A stretch of DNA of 64,000 nucleotides, from the NCBI RefSeq assembly GCF_008727755.1, contig NZ_CP044231.1, forward strand, positions 248,001-312,000, in the 5' to 3' direction. A program made the translations under genes and the position numbers. Positions 20,725-31,889 of the stretch are shown in pieces; position 1 is the first letter of the stretch; each line of letters begins with the position of its first letter. The DNA comes from Microbacterium caowuchunii. GTDB taxonomy: Bacteria; Actinomycetota; Actinomycetes; Actinomycetales; Microbacteriaceae. The notes under the pieces are model-generated. The model was not told the origin of the DNA, made no database searches, and worked only from the letters and a program-made list of their open reading frames with translations.

Positions 20725-21432
20725 ATGAGTCGACGGGGATGGGCGATGGCGGGCATGGCTCTGGCGGCAGCGGTGGCGCTGTCGGGCTGTGCCGGGACGA
20801 GCGGTGGGACGCCCACGGTGATCGACGACCTCGAGGTCGAGGCCGCGTGGGTGGACAACGGGCGGATGATCGCCCTCGTCACCTGGGGGAGCTCGACTTG
20901 CGCACCGATCGCGGAGGAGGGTGTGCTCGAGCAGGACGGCGTGCTGAGCGTGACCCTGCTGGATCCGCCTCCGGTCGGCGAGGAGACGGAGCGGGCCTGC
21001 ACCGCCGACATGGCGCCGCGGGCGACGCTCGTGGGCCTTCCGGAGGGGATCGACCCGGCACAGGACCTCGACGTGCGCGTGACGTACGCATCCGCCGTCG
21101 GTGACACCGAACTCGACGGCGTCCCGGGGCTCGCCGCCCCCACGACTCCGACGGACTACGAGCCCAGCGCCGGCTGGGTGGAGGAGGGCCTCTTCGCGGT
21201 CGTGACCTGGGGCTCCTCGTCCTGTGCGCCCGTGGTCGAGGACGTCCAGGCATCCGCGGAGAAGGAGGTCACGCTGACCTTCGCCACGCCGCCCGCCGAT
21301 CGGATCTGCACGATGGACATGGCGCCGCGGGTGGCGCTCGCCGCCGTGGACGGTCTCGCGGACGACGACGGCGTCGAGCTGGTGTTGCAGGGCGACACCT
21401 TCTCCGGCGTCCGCATCCCCATCCTGGGCTGA
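20725..21432 (+). CDS. Lipoprotein with two tandem copies of one domain
   Basis: A 235-residue protein with a basic start, hydrophobic core and lipobox LSGC at about residue 21, so a membrane-anchored lipoprotein. The mature part is an internal duplication: WGSSTCAPI...RACTADMAPRATL is repeated about 125 residues later as WGSSSCAPV...RICTMDMAPRVAL. Each copy keeps two cysteines, probably one disulfide per domain. ATG at 20725 is preceded by GGAGGGG; an upstream in-frame ATG at 20647 would put the signal peptide too far in. Function unrecognised. Confidence 0.8.
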   Translation: MSRRGWAMAGMALAAAVALSGCAGTSGGTPTVIDDLEVEAAWVDNGRMIALVTWGSSTCAPIAEEGVLEQDGVLSVTLLDPPPVGEETERACTADMAPRATLVGLPEGIDPAQDLDVRVTYASAVGDTELDGVPGLAAPTTPTDYEPSAGWVEEGLFAVVTWGSSSCAPVVEDVQASAEKEVTLTFATPPADRICTMDMAPRVALAAVDGLADDDGVELVLQGDTFSGVRIPILG

Positions 21433-21442
21433 GGGCGGTCGT

Positions 21443-21518
21443 CGAGCGGAGGAGATTCGGCGGGCGGAGGACCGGACCCGCCCTCTCCCTCCTCCCCTCG
21501 CGAGATCTCCTCCGCTCG
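21443..21518. repeat. Long inverted repeat between lipoprotein gene and clpC
   Basis: Arms 21443-21456 (CGAGCGGAGGAGAT) and 21505-21518 are perfect complements over 14 bp, separated by 48 GC-rich bases. There is no T-tract, so it is not a typical terminator. Overall span is 76 bp, reminiscent of the 69-70 bp inverted-repeat family elsewhere but with different arms. Confidence 0.7.
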
Positions 21519-21675
21519 CGCTGCGGGGGATGCGCCGGTTCGCGCAAGGCCGGATGGCGTCCGTGCGCCCAGGGCGAACACGCGCCTCCTGCCCGCCGCG
21601 GCTGGTTAGCCTCGATATACAGCGCCAGAGCTGCGCCCGATGTACGGCGCCGGAGTGCGCCCGGAGGAGTGGACG

Positions 21676-24198
<2,523 letters not shown>

Positions 24199-24207
24199 CA
24201 CCGACGC

Positions 24208-24243
24208 ACGAAGGGGCGGATGCTGCGGCATCCGCCCCTTCGT
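24208..24243 (+). terminator. Terminator-like hairpin after clpC
   Basis: A perfect 16-bp stem (24208-24223 with 24228-24243) around a four-base loop, ten bases after the clpC stop. The tail is CGTCC rather than T-rich, as often in high-GC genomes. Confidence 0.7.
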
Positions 24244-24285
24244 CGTCCCCGGGGCGCGCTCAGCGGACGCCCGGGGCACCCGGCG

Positions 24286-24291
24286 TAGGGT
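24286..24291 (+). promoter_or_regulatory. -10 box TAGGGT, leaderless promoter
   Basis: TAGGGT, six bases (GGGAGC), then the GTG of the acetyltransferase at 24298. Confidence 0.55.
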
Positions 24292-24297
24292 GGGAGC

Positions 24298-24801
24298 GTG
24301 AGTGAGTTCACCGTCCGTCCCGCACGGACCGCAGACGTCCGCGGCATCCACCGGATGCTGGATCCGTACGTGCAGCGACGGATCCTCCTGGGCAAGGACC
24401 TCGTCGTGCTCTATGAGGCCGTGCAGCAGTTCCAGGTCGCCGAGGACGAGAACGGCGAGCTCGTCGGATGCGGCGCCCTGCACGTCATGTGGGACGATCT
24501 CGGTGAGATCCGCACGCTCATCGTCGCCGACGACTGGTTGCACCGCGGTGTCGGTCGCGGGATCGTCGAGGCCCTCGAGGAGAGCGCCCGACAGCTGGGT
24601 CTGAAGCAACTCTTCTGCCTCACCTTCGAGGTGGACTTCTTCACCCGGCGGGGCTTCGTGCCGATCGGGGAGCACGTCGTCGACCCGGACGTCTATTCGC
24701 AGCTCGTCCGCAGCCCGGACGAGGGGATCGCCGAGTTCCTCGATCTCGCGCACGTGAAGCCCAACACGCTCGGCAACACGCGGATGCTGAAGACGCTCTG
24801 A
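24298..24801 (+). CDS. GNAT amino-acid N-acetyltransferase (ArgA-like)
   Basis: A 167-residue GNAT-fold protein. The acetyl-CoA-binding motif A is DDWLHRGVGRGIVEALEESA (R/Q-x-x-G-x-G/A), preceded by GCGALHVMWDDLGEIRTLIV. FFTRRGFVPIGE is the usual GNAT C-terminal strand. The single-domain organisation without a kinase-like part matches the short mycobacterial-type N-acetylglutamate synthase, so a role in arginine synthesis is plausible but not proven. GTG at 24298 is set by the leaderless promoter. Confidence 0.85.
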   Translation: MSEFTVRPARTADVRGIHRMLDPYVQRRILLGKDLVVLYEAVQQFQVAEDENGELVGCGALHVMWDDLGEIRTLIVADDWLHRGVGRGIVEALEESARQLGLKQLFCLTFEVDFFTRRGFVPIGEHVVDPDVYSQLVRSPDEGIAEFLDLAHVKPNTLGNTRMLKTL

Positions 24802-24850
24802 CGCGGCCCGCCGCGGGCGCGCCGCATCCGTGGGTCCCCGCCCGGGCGCT

Positions 24851-24856
24851 TAGCCT
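24851..24856 (+). promoter_or_regulatory. -10 box TAGCCT, leaderless promoter
   Basis: TAGCCT, six bases (GGAAGG), then GTG at 24863. Confidence 0.55.
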
Positions 24857-24862
24857 GGAAGG

Positions 24863-25531
24863 GTGAGCACTCCCGCCCGTCGTCGACACTCCCCGGCCGT
24901 CTATCGGCGCCGTCGGCTGGCGCTGCTGATCCTGCTGATCGGCGTCGCCGCACTCGTCTGGCTGCTGATCGCCCAACCCTGGCGGGGGGACACCGCATCC
25001 GCTCCGGCCTCCTCCCCGACGGTGACGCTCGCGACGACGACGCCCTCGGCCGCGCCGAGCTCGACCTCCGACGGTGCCACCGCGGACGTGCCGGACGCCC
25101 CCGCGGAGGGGGCGGACGGGGTGGCCGAGTGTGCACGGGGCGACGTGAGCGTGGAGGCGCTGACCGACCAGGCGAGTTACGCCGCCGACCAGAATCCTCA
25201 GCTCTCCATCCGGCTGACGAACACGTCCGACACGGACTGCGCCATGAACGTCGGCACGAGCGGTCAGTCGTTCACGATCACGAGCGGCAACGACACGTGG
25301 TGGCGTTCGACCGACTGCCAGACGGAGCCGAGCGACATGGTCGTGACGATCGCCGCCGGTCAGAGCGTGATGAGCGCTGCCCCTGTGACGTGGGACCGCA
25401 CGCGGTCCTCGGTGGACTCGTGTCAGGACCCCAACCGAGCGACCGCGCCCGGCGGAGGTGCGTCCTATCACCTGGCGGTCGCCATCGGCGGCATCCCGTC
25501 GACCTCGACCGCCCAGTTCATCCTGGGCTGA
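24863..25531 (+). CDS. Membrane-anchored secreted protein (DUF4232-like)
   Basis: A 222-residue protein with a basic N-terminus (RRRHSPAVYRRRR), one membrane helix (about 18-40) and a Ser/Thr/Ala/Pro-rich linker to residue 85. The extracellular beta-rich domain has two cysteine pairs (ECARG/DTDCAM and TDCQTE/DSCQDP). QLSIRLTNTSDTDCAMNVG resembles immunoglobulin-like DUF4232 domains. Function unknown. Convergent with the permease gene. Confidence 0.8.
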   Translation: MSTPARRRHSPAVYRRRRLALLILLIGVAALVWLLIAQPWRGDTASAPASSPTVTLATTTPSAAPSSTSDGATADVPDAPAEGADGVAECARGDVSVEALTDQASYAADQNPQLSIRLTNTSDTDCAMNVGTSGQSFTITSGNDTWWRSTDCQTEPSDMVVTIAAGQSVMSAAPVTWDRTRSSVDSCQDPNRATAPGGGASYHLAVAIGGIPSTSTAQFILG

Positions 25532-25543
25532 GGCGCGCCCGCA

Positions 25544-27085
25544 TCAGGGCTTCTGGTCGAAGACCTCCTTCGCCATGGTGTCGTAGCCCTCGGACTGCGG
25601 GTCCCGGTGCTGACCGCCGGAGAGCGCGTACTCCTCCTCCGGGGAGAGCAGCAGCCGGTGCCGGAAGAACAGGGCGAACCCGAGCAGGATGATCGCGTAG
25701 ACCACCACGATCGCGATGATGGCGGGGAGGAACGTGGGGTTCAGCAGGAAGCCCACGAAGATGAGCGCGGCGATGACGGCCGCGACCACCGCTCCCGGGA
25801 CGCCCCAGGGGCTGCGGTAGGGCCGCACGACATCCGGGAATTTCCGACGCAGGATGAGGAACGACACCAGCTGCAGGAAGTACGCCAGCACGGCGCCCCA
25901 CACGGCGATGTTCAGGACGATCGCCCCGGCGACAGCCCCGATGCTCTCGTTGAGCTGGGAGAGCGTGTCCAGCACGACGAGCGCGACGAAACCGATCACG
26001 GCACCGATGACGAGCGCCACCCACGGCGTCTGCTGCTTGCCCGTCAGGGAGAGCCAGCGCGGGTAGTAGCCCGCCCGCGAGAGCGAGTACATGTTGCGTC
26101 CGTAGGCGAACATGATGCCCTGCAGCGAGGCCAGCAGCCCCACCAGGGCGAACAGCGCCAGTACCGCGGCGAGGCCGTCGCCGACGATCGCCCGGAAGCC
26201 GTCGAGGAGCGGTTCCCCGGCGACGCCGGTGGCCTCCGCGCCCAGGACCCCGGTGTTCAGGAACAGCACCAGCAGTCCGGTGACGATGAGCGTGCCGCGT
26301 GCCCAGAAGCCGGCGCGCGGGATATCGCGGACGGGATCATGGGATTCCTCGGCGGCCAGCGGCAGCTCCTCGATGCCCAGGAAGAACCACATGGCGAACG
26401 GCAGGGCGAACAGGATCGGGAGCACACCATGCGGGAGGAACGCCGTCTGACCCGGATCGGGGGCGATGTCCCACAGATTCGCCCAGGAGAACGCCCCGGA
26501 GAAGATCGCCATGGCCGAGAAGACGAGGATGATGCCGATGGAGATGATCGAGACCACGATCGCGAAGGTGAAGGAGATGTTCGCCCCGGCGGCGTTCAGC
26601 GCGATGAACGCCGCGTACAGGATGACCCACCACACCCACGCCGGCATCGAGAAGTCCAGCAGCTCGCTCGTGATGGCGTCGGCGTAGGAGGCGGAGAAGT
26701 ACACGATCACGGCGGTCGTGGCGACGTATTCGATGGTCTCCGCCGCGCCCGTGATCAGACCTCCCCAGGGGCCCATCGCGGTCCGGGCGAACGAGTACGC
26801 GCCTCCGGTGTGCGGCATCGCGGCCGCCATCTCCCCGATCGAGAAGATCATGCCGTAGTACATGACGACGAGGATGACGAAGGCGATCGTCATGCCGCCG
26901 AAGCCGGCGAAGTCGATCCCGAAGTTCCAGCCGGAGAAGTCCCCGGAGATGACCGCCGCGACGGCGAGCGCCCACAGCCCCCACACCCCGGCGGACCGCT
27001 TCAGCGTGCGCCTCTCGAAGTAGCCGTCGCCGGCGCGCGTGTAGGTCGCCCCCGCGACCCTATGTGACTCACTGCTCTGAGACAT
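25544..27085 (-). CDS. APC-family permease, ethanolamine type
   Basis: A 513-residue transporter with about 12 membrane helices. The first helix reads VISGDFSGWNFGIDFAGFGGM, close to the ISGDFxGWNxG hallmark of Eat-type ethanolamine permeases; a GGAYSFARTAMGPWGG motif follows. It should import a small amine. The start at 27085 has GGAGG four bases upstream. It is divergent from the gamma-glutamyl ligase gene across a 193-base promoter region, and clusters with enzymes for amine degradation. Whether the substrate is ethanolamine rather than another amine is inferred from sequence style and neighbours. Confidence 0.9.
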   Translation of the reverse strand: MSQSSESHRVAGATYTRAGDGYFERRTLKRSAGVWGLWALAVAAVISGDFSGWNFGIDFAGFGGMTIAFVILVVMYYGMIFSIGEMAAAMPHTGGAYSFARTAMGPWGGLITGAAETIEYVATTAVIVYFSASYADAITSELLDFSMPAWVWWVILYAAFIALNAAGANISFTFAIVVSIISIGIILVFSAMAIFSGAFSWANLWDIAPDPGQTAFLPHGVLPILFALPFAMWFFLGIEELPLAAEESHDPVRDIPRAGFWARGTLIVTGLLVLFLNTGVLGAEATGVAGEPLLDGFRAIVGDGLAAVLALFALVGLLASLQGIMFAYGRNMYSLSRAGYYPRWLSLTGKQQTPWVALVIGAVIGFVALVVLDTLSQLNESIGAVAGAIVLNIAVWGAVLAYFLQLVSFLILRRKFPDVVRPYRSPWGVPGAVVAAVIAALIFVGFLLNPTFLPAIIAIVVVYAIILLGFALFFRHRLLLSPEEEYALSGGQHRDPQSEGYDTMAKEVFDQKP

Positions 27086-27281
27086 CCATCCTCCGTGCGG
27101 GTTCGGGTGCTGCCGTGACCGCCGCACCGGGATGTGCGCCGTGGGCAAGATTGTGTTCCCTATTGGCACGCCATGTCTACCTTTAACGCCCGTCAGGTCG
27201 TTAGGGTGAGGGAATTCATGGCGCCCCCCGGTGCCGCAAAGGTCGGTTCGCCCGGACATCCGGGCTGACGGGAGGACGATG

Positions 27282-28637
27282 ATGCCGGGAAACCTCAGCG
27301 TGGCCGACCTCGACGCGGCGATCGCCGCGGGCGAGATCGACACGATCGTCGTGGCCTTCCCCGACGCGCAGGGACGGCTGGTCGGCAAGCGCGTGTCCGG
27401 ACGGATGTGGCGGGACGTGGTGCTGTCCCACGGTGCCGAGGCATGCAACTATCTGCTTTCGGTGGACGTCGATCTCAACACGGTCGAGGGATACGCCATG
27501 TCCAGCTGGGAGACCGGCTACGGCGACATGCTGCTCGTCCCCGACACCTCGACGCTGCGCCGCATCCCGTGGCAGGAGGGCGCCGCCCTCGTCATCAGCG
27601 ACCTCCGCTGGGCGGATGGTGCCGCCGTCGTCCCCTCGCCGCGCAGCGTGCTCAACAGCCAGCGGGAGCGTCTCGCCGAGCGGGGACTCGTCGCGTTCGC
27701 CGGCACCGAGCTGGAGTTCCTCGTGTTCGACGAGACGTACCGGGATGCCTGGCGCAAGGGGTATCGCGGCCTCGCCACCACGAGCGACTACAACGTGGAC
27801 TACAACCTGCTCGCCACGACCCGGATCGAGCCGCTCCTGCGGGACATCCGCAACGGGATGGAAGCCGCCGGCCTCTACTGCGAGGGCGTCAAGGGCGAGT
27901 GCAACCTCGGACAGAACGAGATCTCCTTCCGCTTCGACGAGGCGCTGGCCACCGCCGACGACCACACGATCTACAAGAACGGGGCCAAGGAGATCGCGGA
28001 CCGGCACGGCAAGGCGCTCACCTTCATGGCGAAGTTCGACGAGCGCGAGGGCAACAGCTGCCACATCCACCTGTCGGTGCGGTCGGCCTCCGGGGAGCCC
28101 GTCATGTCGGGGGAGGGTGCGCACGGATTCAGCCCTCTGATGGAGCACTGGATCGCCGGGGTCCTCGCGACCCTGCGCGAGTTCACCCTGCTCTACGCCC
28201 CGACCATCAACTCGTACAAGCGGTTCGCCAAGGGATCGTTCGCGCCGACGGGGGTGGCCTGGGGGGTGGACAACCGCACCTGCGCGCTGAGGGTCGTCGG
28301 GCACGGGTCGGGACTCCGGGTGGAGAACAGGGTGCCCGGGGGAGACGTGAACCCGTATCTGGCCATCTCGGCGATCATCGCCGGCGGCCTCCACGGGCTC
28401 GAGCACGAGTTGCCGCTGCCGGAACCGCTCGGGGGCAACGCCTACACCTCCGGCGTCGACACCCTGCCGACGAGCTTGCGTGAGGCGGCCACGCTCTTCG
28501 AGGAGTCCGGCATCGCCCGTGCCGCGTTCGGCGACGACGTCGTGGAGCACTATCTGAACCAGGCCCGCGTCGAGGTGGAGGCCTTCGAGGCGGCCGTGAC
28601 GGACTGGGAGCGCGTGCGTGGCTTCGAACGACTCTGA
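27282..28637 (+). CDS. Glutamine-synthetase-like gamma-glutamyl-amine ligase (GlnA3/GlnA4 type)
   Basis: A protein of about 451 residues in the glutamine synthetase fold. Catalytic-type segments include AGTELEFLVFDE, EGVKGECNLGQNEISF, GNSCHIHLS, NSYKRFAKGSFAP and NRTCALRVVGHGSGLRVENRVPGGDVNPYL, each short of the next. The N-terminal domain is divergent from true GlnA, and the operon is catabolic, so it should glutamylate an amine rather than ammonium, as PuuA, GlnA3 or GlnA4 do. GGAGG lies at 27271-27275; the second ATG (27282) has the better spacing over 27279. Its end overlaps the amidohydrolase gene by 20 bases. Confidence 0.88.
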   Translation: MPGNLSVADLDAAIAAGEIDTIVVAFPDAQGRLVGKRVSGRMWRDVVLSHGAEACNYLLSVDVDLNTVEGYAMSSWETGYGDMLLVPDTSTLRRIPWQEGAALVISDLRWADGAAVVPSPRSVLNSQRERLAERGLVAFAGTELEFLVFDETYRDAWRKGYRGLATTSDYNVDYNLLATTRIEPLLRDIRNGMEAAGLYCEGVKGECNLGQNEISFRFDEALATADDHTIYKNGAKEIADRHGKALTFMAKFDEREGNSCHIHLSVRSASGEPVMSGEGAHGFSPLMEHWIAGVLATLREFTLLYAPTINSYKRFAKGSFAPTGVAWGVDNRTCALRVVGHGSGLRVENRVPGGDVNPYLAISAIIAGGLHGLEHELPLPEPLGGNAYTSGVDTLPTSLREAATLFEESGIARAAFGDDVVEHYLNQARVEVEAFEAAVTDWERVRGFERL

Positions 28638-29400
28638 CGGGATGCCGGTCGTGGCACTCACCACGTACCTCGAGCGTGCGACCCAGGGGGTCTGGGACGT
28701 GCCGGCGGCCTTCCTGCCCCGCCCGTACGTCGAGGCGGTCACCGCATCCGGGGCGGCCGCGGTGCTCCTTCCTCCGCAGGCCGATCCCGAGCCGGCCGCG
28801 GCCGCCGTGCTCGAAGGCCTCGACGGGCTCATCCTCACCGGCGGCGTCGACGTGCAGCCCGAGCTCTACGGAGCCGCCCGGCATCCGCTCACAGACCCCG
28901 CCCGCCCCGACCGTGACGCCTGGGAGCTCGCGCTCCTGCGCGGCGCGCGGGAGCGCGGCATCCCCGTCTTCGGCATCTGCCGCGGGCTGCAGGTGATCAA
29001 CGTCGCCTTCGGCGGAAGCCTGCACCAGCATCTTCCGGAAGCGCTCGGCACCGAGCAGTACCGCCTCGGCGGCGGGGTCTTCGCCGAGAACACGGTGCGG
29101 ATCACGGACGGGACCCGGTTGGCCGGCCTCCTCGGGGCGGGCGAGTACGTCGTGCACAGCTACCACCACCAGGGCGTCGACCGGGTGGGCACGGGGCTGG
29201 CTGTCACGGCCCGGACGGACGACGGCCTGGTCCAGGGCCTCGAGCTCCCCGGCGACGAGTACCTCGTCGCGGTGCAGTGGCACCCCGAGGAGAACGCCGC
29301 AGACCGGCGGCTGTTCCTCGGGCTCGTCGCGGCCGCATCCGCCTTCCGCGCCCGACGTACCGCATCCGCCCCCGTCCCGGCCGGAGGAACCGACGCATGA
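28618..29400 (+). CDS. Class I gamma-glutamyl amide hydrolase (PuuD-like)
   Basis: A 260-residue glutamine-amidotransferase-fold hydrolase. The nucleophile is Cys121 in FGICRGLQVIN; the triad is completed by His222 and Glu224 in VQWHPEE. LHQHLPEALG and VHSYHHQGVDRVG are typical of the peptidase C26 group. In Puu-type pathways it removes the glutamyl cap from the oxidised product. GTG at 28618 lies inside the end of the ligase gene; the stop overlaps the aldehyde dehydrogenase ATG, so the three are coupled. Confidence 0.92.
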   Translation: MASNDSDGMPVVALTTYLERATQGVWDVPAAFLPRPYVEAVTASGAAAVLLPPQADPEPAAAAVLEGLDGLILTGGVDVQPELYGAARHPLTDPARPDRDAWELALLRGARERGIPVFGICRGLQVINVAFGGSLHQHLPEALGTEQYRLGGGVFAENTVRITDGTRLAGLLGAGEYVVHSYHHQGVDRVGTGLAVTARTDDGLVQGLELPGDEYLVAVQWHPEENAADRRLFLGLVAAASAFRARRTASAPVPAGGTDA

Positions 29401-30755
29401 GCACCATCACCCTGATCGACCCCGCCACGGGGCAACCGTTCCATGAGCTCCCTCGGGCGACGGAGGCCGACGTGGACGCCGCCGTCGCGAGGGCCGTCGT
29501 CGCGCAACGTGACTGGGCAGCGCTCCCGCCGGGCGCCCGCGCGGATGCCCTGCGTGCGTTCGCCCGGGTGATCGAGGAGCACATCGAGGAACTGGCGCGG
29601 TCGGAGGTGCGCAATTCGGGGCATCCGATCGGCTCCGCGCGGTGGGAGGCGGGACACGTCGCGCAGGTGCTGAACTACTACGCGGGCGCGCCGGAGCGGC
29701 TGATGGGCAGGCAGATCCCGGTCGACGGCGGGATCGACGTGACCTTCCACGAGCCCTACGGCGTGGTCGGGGTGATCGTGCCCTGGAACTTCCCGATGAC
29801 GATCGCCGCATGGGGTTTCGCGCCGGCGCTCGCCGCAGGCAACGCCGTGGTGCTCAAGCCCGCCGAACTCACCCCGCTCACGGCGGTGCGCATCGGGGAG
29901 CTCGCCCTCGAGGCGGGCCTGCCGGAAGGGCTGCTGCAGGTCCTGCCCGGACCGGGTTCGGTCGTCGGCGAGCGGTTCGTGTCCCATCCCGATGTGCGCA
30001 AGGTCGTCTTCACCGGATCCACGGAGGTCGGGGTCGCGGTCGCCGCGGGGTGCGCACGGATGCTGAAGCCGGTGACCCTCGAACTCGGCGGGAAGAGCGC
30101 CAACATTGTCTTCGCCGACGCGGACCTGGAGCGGGCCGCCGCGTCGGCGCCGGGCGCCGTGTTCGACAACGCCGGCCAGGACTGCTGCGCGCGCAGCCGC
30201 ATCCTGGTCGAGCGCTCCGCGTACGACAGGTTCCTGGAACTGCTGGAACCGGCCGTCGCAGCCTGGCGCGTGGGGGATCCCTCCGCAGAAGGGACCGACA
30301 TGGGTCCGCTGATCTCGGCCGCCCATCGGGACGGCGTCGCCTCCTTCCTCGACGGGGCGGACATCGCATTCCGTGGCTCCGCTCCGGGCGGGGACGGCTT
30401 CTGGTTCGCCCCGGCGGTGGTGCGCGCCGCATCCGGGGACCGTGTCGCGCGCGAGGAGATCTTCGGCCCCGTCGTCGCCGTGCTGCCGTTCGACGACGAA
30501 GCGGACGCCATCCGTCTGGCCAACGACACGGTCTATGGGCTCGCCGGCTCGATCTGGACCGAGAACCTCGGCCGCGGCGTCCGGGTGTCGCGGGCCGTGA
30601 AGAGCGGCGTGCTCTCGGTCAACTCGCACGCCTCGGTGCGGTACTGGGCGCCGTTCGGCGGCATGAAGGCATCCGGCCTCGGGCGGGAACTCGGTCCGGA
30701 CGCCGCGGAACACTTCACCGAGACCAAGAACGTGTTCTACGCGACGGAGGCGTGA
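29397..30755 (+). CDS. NAD(P)-dependent aldehyde dehydrogenase
   Basis: A 452-residue ALDH. PWNFPMTIAAWGFAPALAAGN and VVLKPAELTP bind cofactor, FTGSTEVG is the Rossmann loop, LELGGKS carries the general-base Glu, and DNAGQDCCARS carries the catalytic Cys (263 by alignment to the QxCxA pattern). EEIFGPVVAVLPF and PFGGMKASGLGRELG complete the fold. It should oxidise the gamma-glutamyl aldehyde intermediate to the acid. ATG at 29397 overlaps the upstream stop. The length is slightly short of the usual 480. Confidence 0.93.
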   Translation: MSTITLIDPATGQPFHELPRATEADVDAAVARAVVAQRDWAALPPGARADALRAFARVIEEHIEELARSEVRNSGHPIGSARWEAGHVAQVLNYYAGAPERLMGRQIPVDGGIDVTFHEPYGVVGVIVPWNFPMTIAAWGFAPALAAGNAVVLKPAELTPLTAVRIGELALEAGLPEGLLQVLPGPGSVVGERFVSHPDVRKVVFTGSTEVGVAVAAGCARMLKPVTLELGGKSANIVFADADLERAAASAPGAVFDNAGQDCCARSRILVERSAYDRFLELLEPAVAAWRVGDPSAEGTDMGPLISAAHRDGVASFLDGADIAFRGSAPGGDGFWFAPAVVRAASGDRVAREEIFGPVVAVLPFDDEADAIRLANDTVYGLAGSIWTENLGRGVRVSRAVKSGVLSVNSHASVRYWAPFGGMKASGLGRELGPDAAEHFTETKNVFYATEA

Positions 30756-30792
30756 CGGTGCGCCGTCCGTCCCGGCCAGTGAGGGGGAATCC

Positions 30793-31566
30793 ATGGATCT
30801 GACGCAGCGTCTGCAGAACCGCGTCGCGGTCGTCACCGGGGGCGGCAGCGGGATCGGGCTGGCCACGGCGCGCCGCTTCGCCGCGGAGGGAGCCCGGGTG
30901 GTCGTCGCCGACCTCGATCGCGGGGCCGGTGAACGGGCCGCGGCGGAGGTCGGCGGCAGCTACCGGACGGTGGACGTCGCAGACCAGCAGTCGGTCGATG
31001 AGCTGTTCGACGGGGTGGCCGCGGAACTGGGCGGGATCGACATCGCATTCAACAACGCGGGTATCTCCCCCGCGGACGACGACTCGATCGAGACGACGGA
31101 GCTTCCGGCGTGGGACCGCGTGCAGGACGTGAACCTGAAGAGCGTGTACCTGTGCTCTCGGGCAGCGCTCCGGCACATGGTGCCAGCCGGGCGCGGGTCG
31201 ATCATCAACACGGCGTCGTTCGTCGCTCTGCTCGGGTCGGCGACGTCGCAGATCTCCTACACCGCATCCAAGGGCGGCGTCCTGGCGATGACACGCGAGC
31301 TGGGGGTGCAGTTCGCCCGGCGGGGTATCCGCGTGAACGCCCTGTGCCCCGGGCCGGTGAACACCCCGCTGCTGCAGGAGCTGTTCGCGAAGGACCCCGA
31401 GCGTGCCGAGCGCCGGCTGGTGCACGTGCCGATGGGCCGTTTCGCGGAACCGGAGGAGATGGCGGCGGCCGTCGCCTTCCTCGCCTCCGACGACGCGAGC
31501 TTCATCACGGCGACGGCCTTCGTCGTCGACGGGGGGATCACGAACGCCTACGTGACGCCCCTGTGA
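30793..31566 (+). CDS. Short-chain dehydrogenase/reductase
   Basis: A 257-residue classical SDR. Cofactor loop TGGGSGIG at about residues 17-24, acidic VVADLDR favouring NAD, NNAGIS, catalytic Ser in NTASF, YTASK for Tyr/Lys, and LCPGPVNTPLL. It is often named 3-oxoacyl-ACP reductase by default, but the setting behind a gamma-glutamyl ligase and an ALDH suggests oxidation of an alcohol group, such as that of gamma-glutamylethanolamide. It starts 37 bases after the ALDH gene with GAGGGGG upstream. Confidence 0.9.
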   Translation: MDLTQRLQNRVAVVTGGGSGIGLATARRFAAEGARVVVADLDRGAGERAAAEVGGSYRTVDVADQQSVDELFDGVAAELGGIDIAFNNAGISPADDDSIETTELPAWDRVQDVNLKSVYLCSRAALRHMVPAGRGSIINTASFVALLGSATSQISYTASKGGVLAMTRELGVQFARRGIRVNALCPGPVNTPLLQELFAKDPERAERRLVHVPMGRFAEPEEMAAAVAFLASDDASFITATAFVVDGGITNAYVTPL

Positions 31567-31637
31567 CCCGCTGATCCCCGGGGCGGTGGGCGCGGCATCC
31601 GCAGGTCGGCGCTGCTCGGTCCGGGTGTGAGGGCCCG

Positions 31638-31707
31638 CACAACTCCTGCAGAACCGGGGTCCAGCCGTGCCGGCGGCGTGCGGGGTGGCCGGACTGCAGG
31701 AGTTGTG
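31638..31707. repeat. Inverted-repeat element, copy 2
   Basis: Left core CACAACTCCTGCAG at 31638-31651 and right core TGCAGGAGTTGTG at 31695-31707, outer span 70 bp. The interior is unrelated to other copies. Confidence 0.85.
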
Positions 31708-31721
31708 CCGCGGGCGGCTCT

Positions 31722-31767
31722 GCCGTGCCGCGGGTACCGGCTCCGCCGTGCCGCGGGTACCGGCTCC
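31722..31767. repeat. 23-bp tandem duplication
   Basis: Two adjacent 23-bp copies beginning GCCGTGCCGCGGGTACC, lying between inverted-repeat copies 2 and 3. Confidence 0.8.
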
Positions 31768-31800
31768 GCCGCGGGCGGGGGCAGCGGGCCCGGCGGCGGG

Positions 31801-31869
31801 CACAACTCCTGCAGAACGGGGCTGGTGGTGGCTGTCGGAGGGCGGGCAGGGCGGAACGCAGGAGTTGTG
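31801..31869. repeat. Inverted-repeat element, copy 3
   Basis: Left core CACAACTCCTGCAG at 31801-31814; right arm GCAGGAGTTGTG ends at 31869, with one change from the core. Outer span 69 bp. It ends 20 bases before the FadR-type gene. Confidence 0.85.
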
Positions 31870-31889
31870 CCTCGTGAGAAGCTCGGAGC

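Larger units (their letters stand above)
31567..31889. other. Repeat-bearing intergenic region
   Basis: This 323-base gap between the SDR and the regulator holds two copies of the inverted-repeat family and, between them, a 23-bp tandem duplication. No coding capacity is supported. Confidence 0.7.

Noticed and set aside
21530..21675. ClgR operator upstream of clpC
   Set aside because: GTTCGCGCAAGGCCG only partly fits the expected CGC-N5-GCG dyad; too weak to call.
27086..27281. Specific operator in the amine cluster's divergent promoter
   Set aside because: I looked for FadR-type or AmtR/GlnR-like palindromes but saw none convincing.
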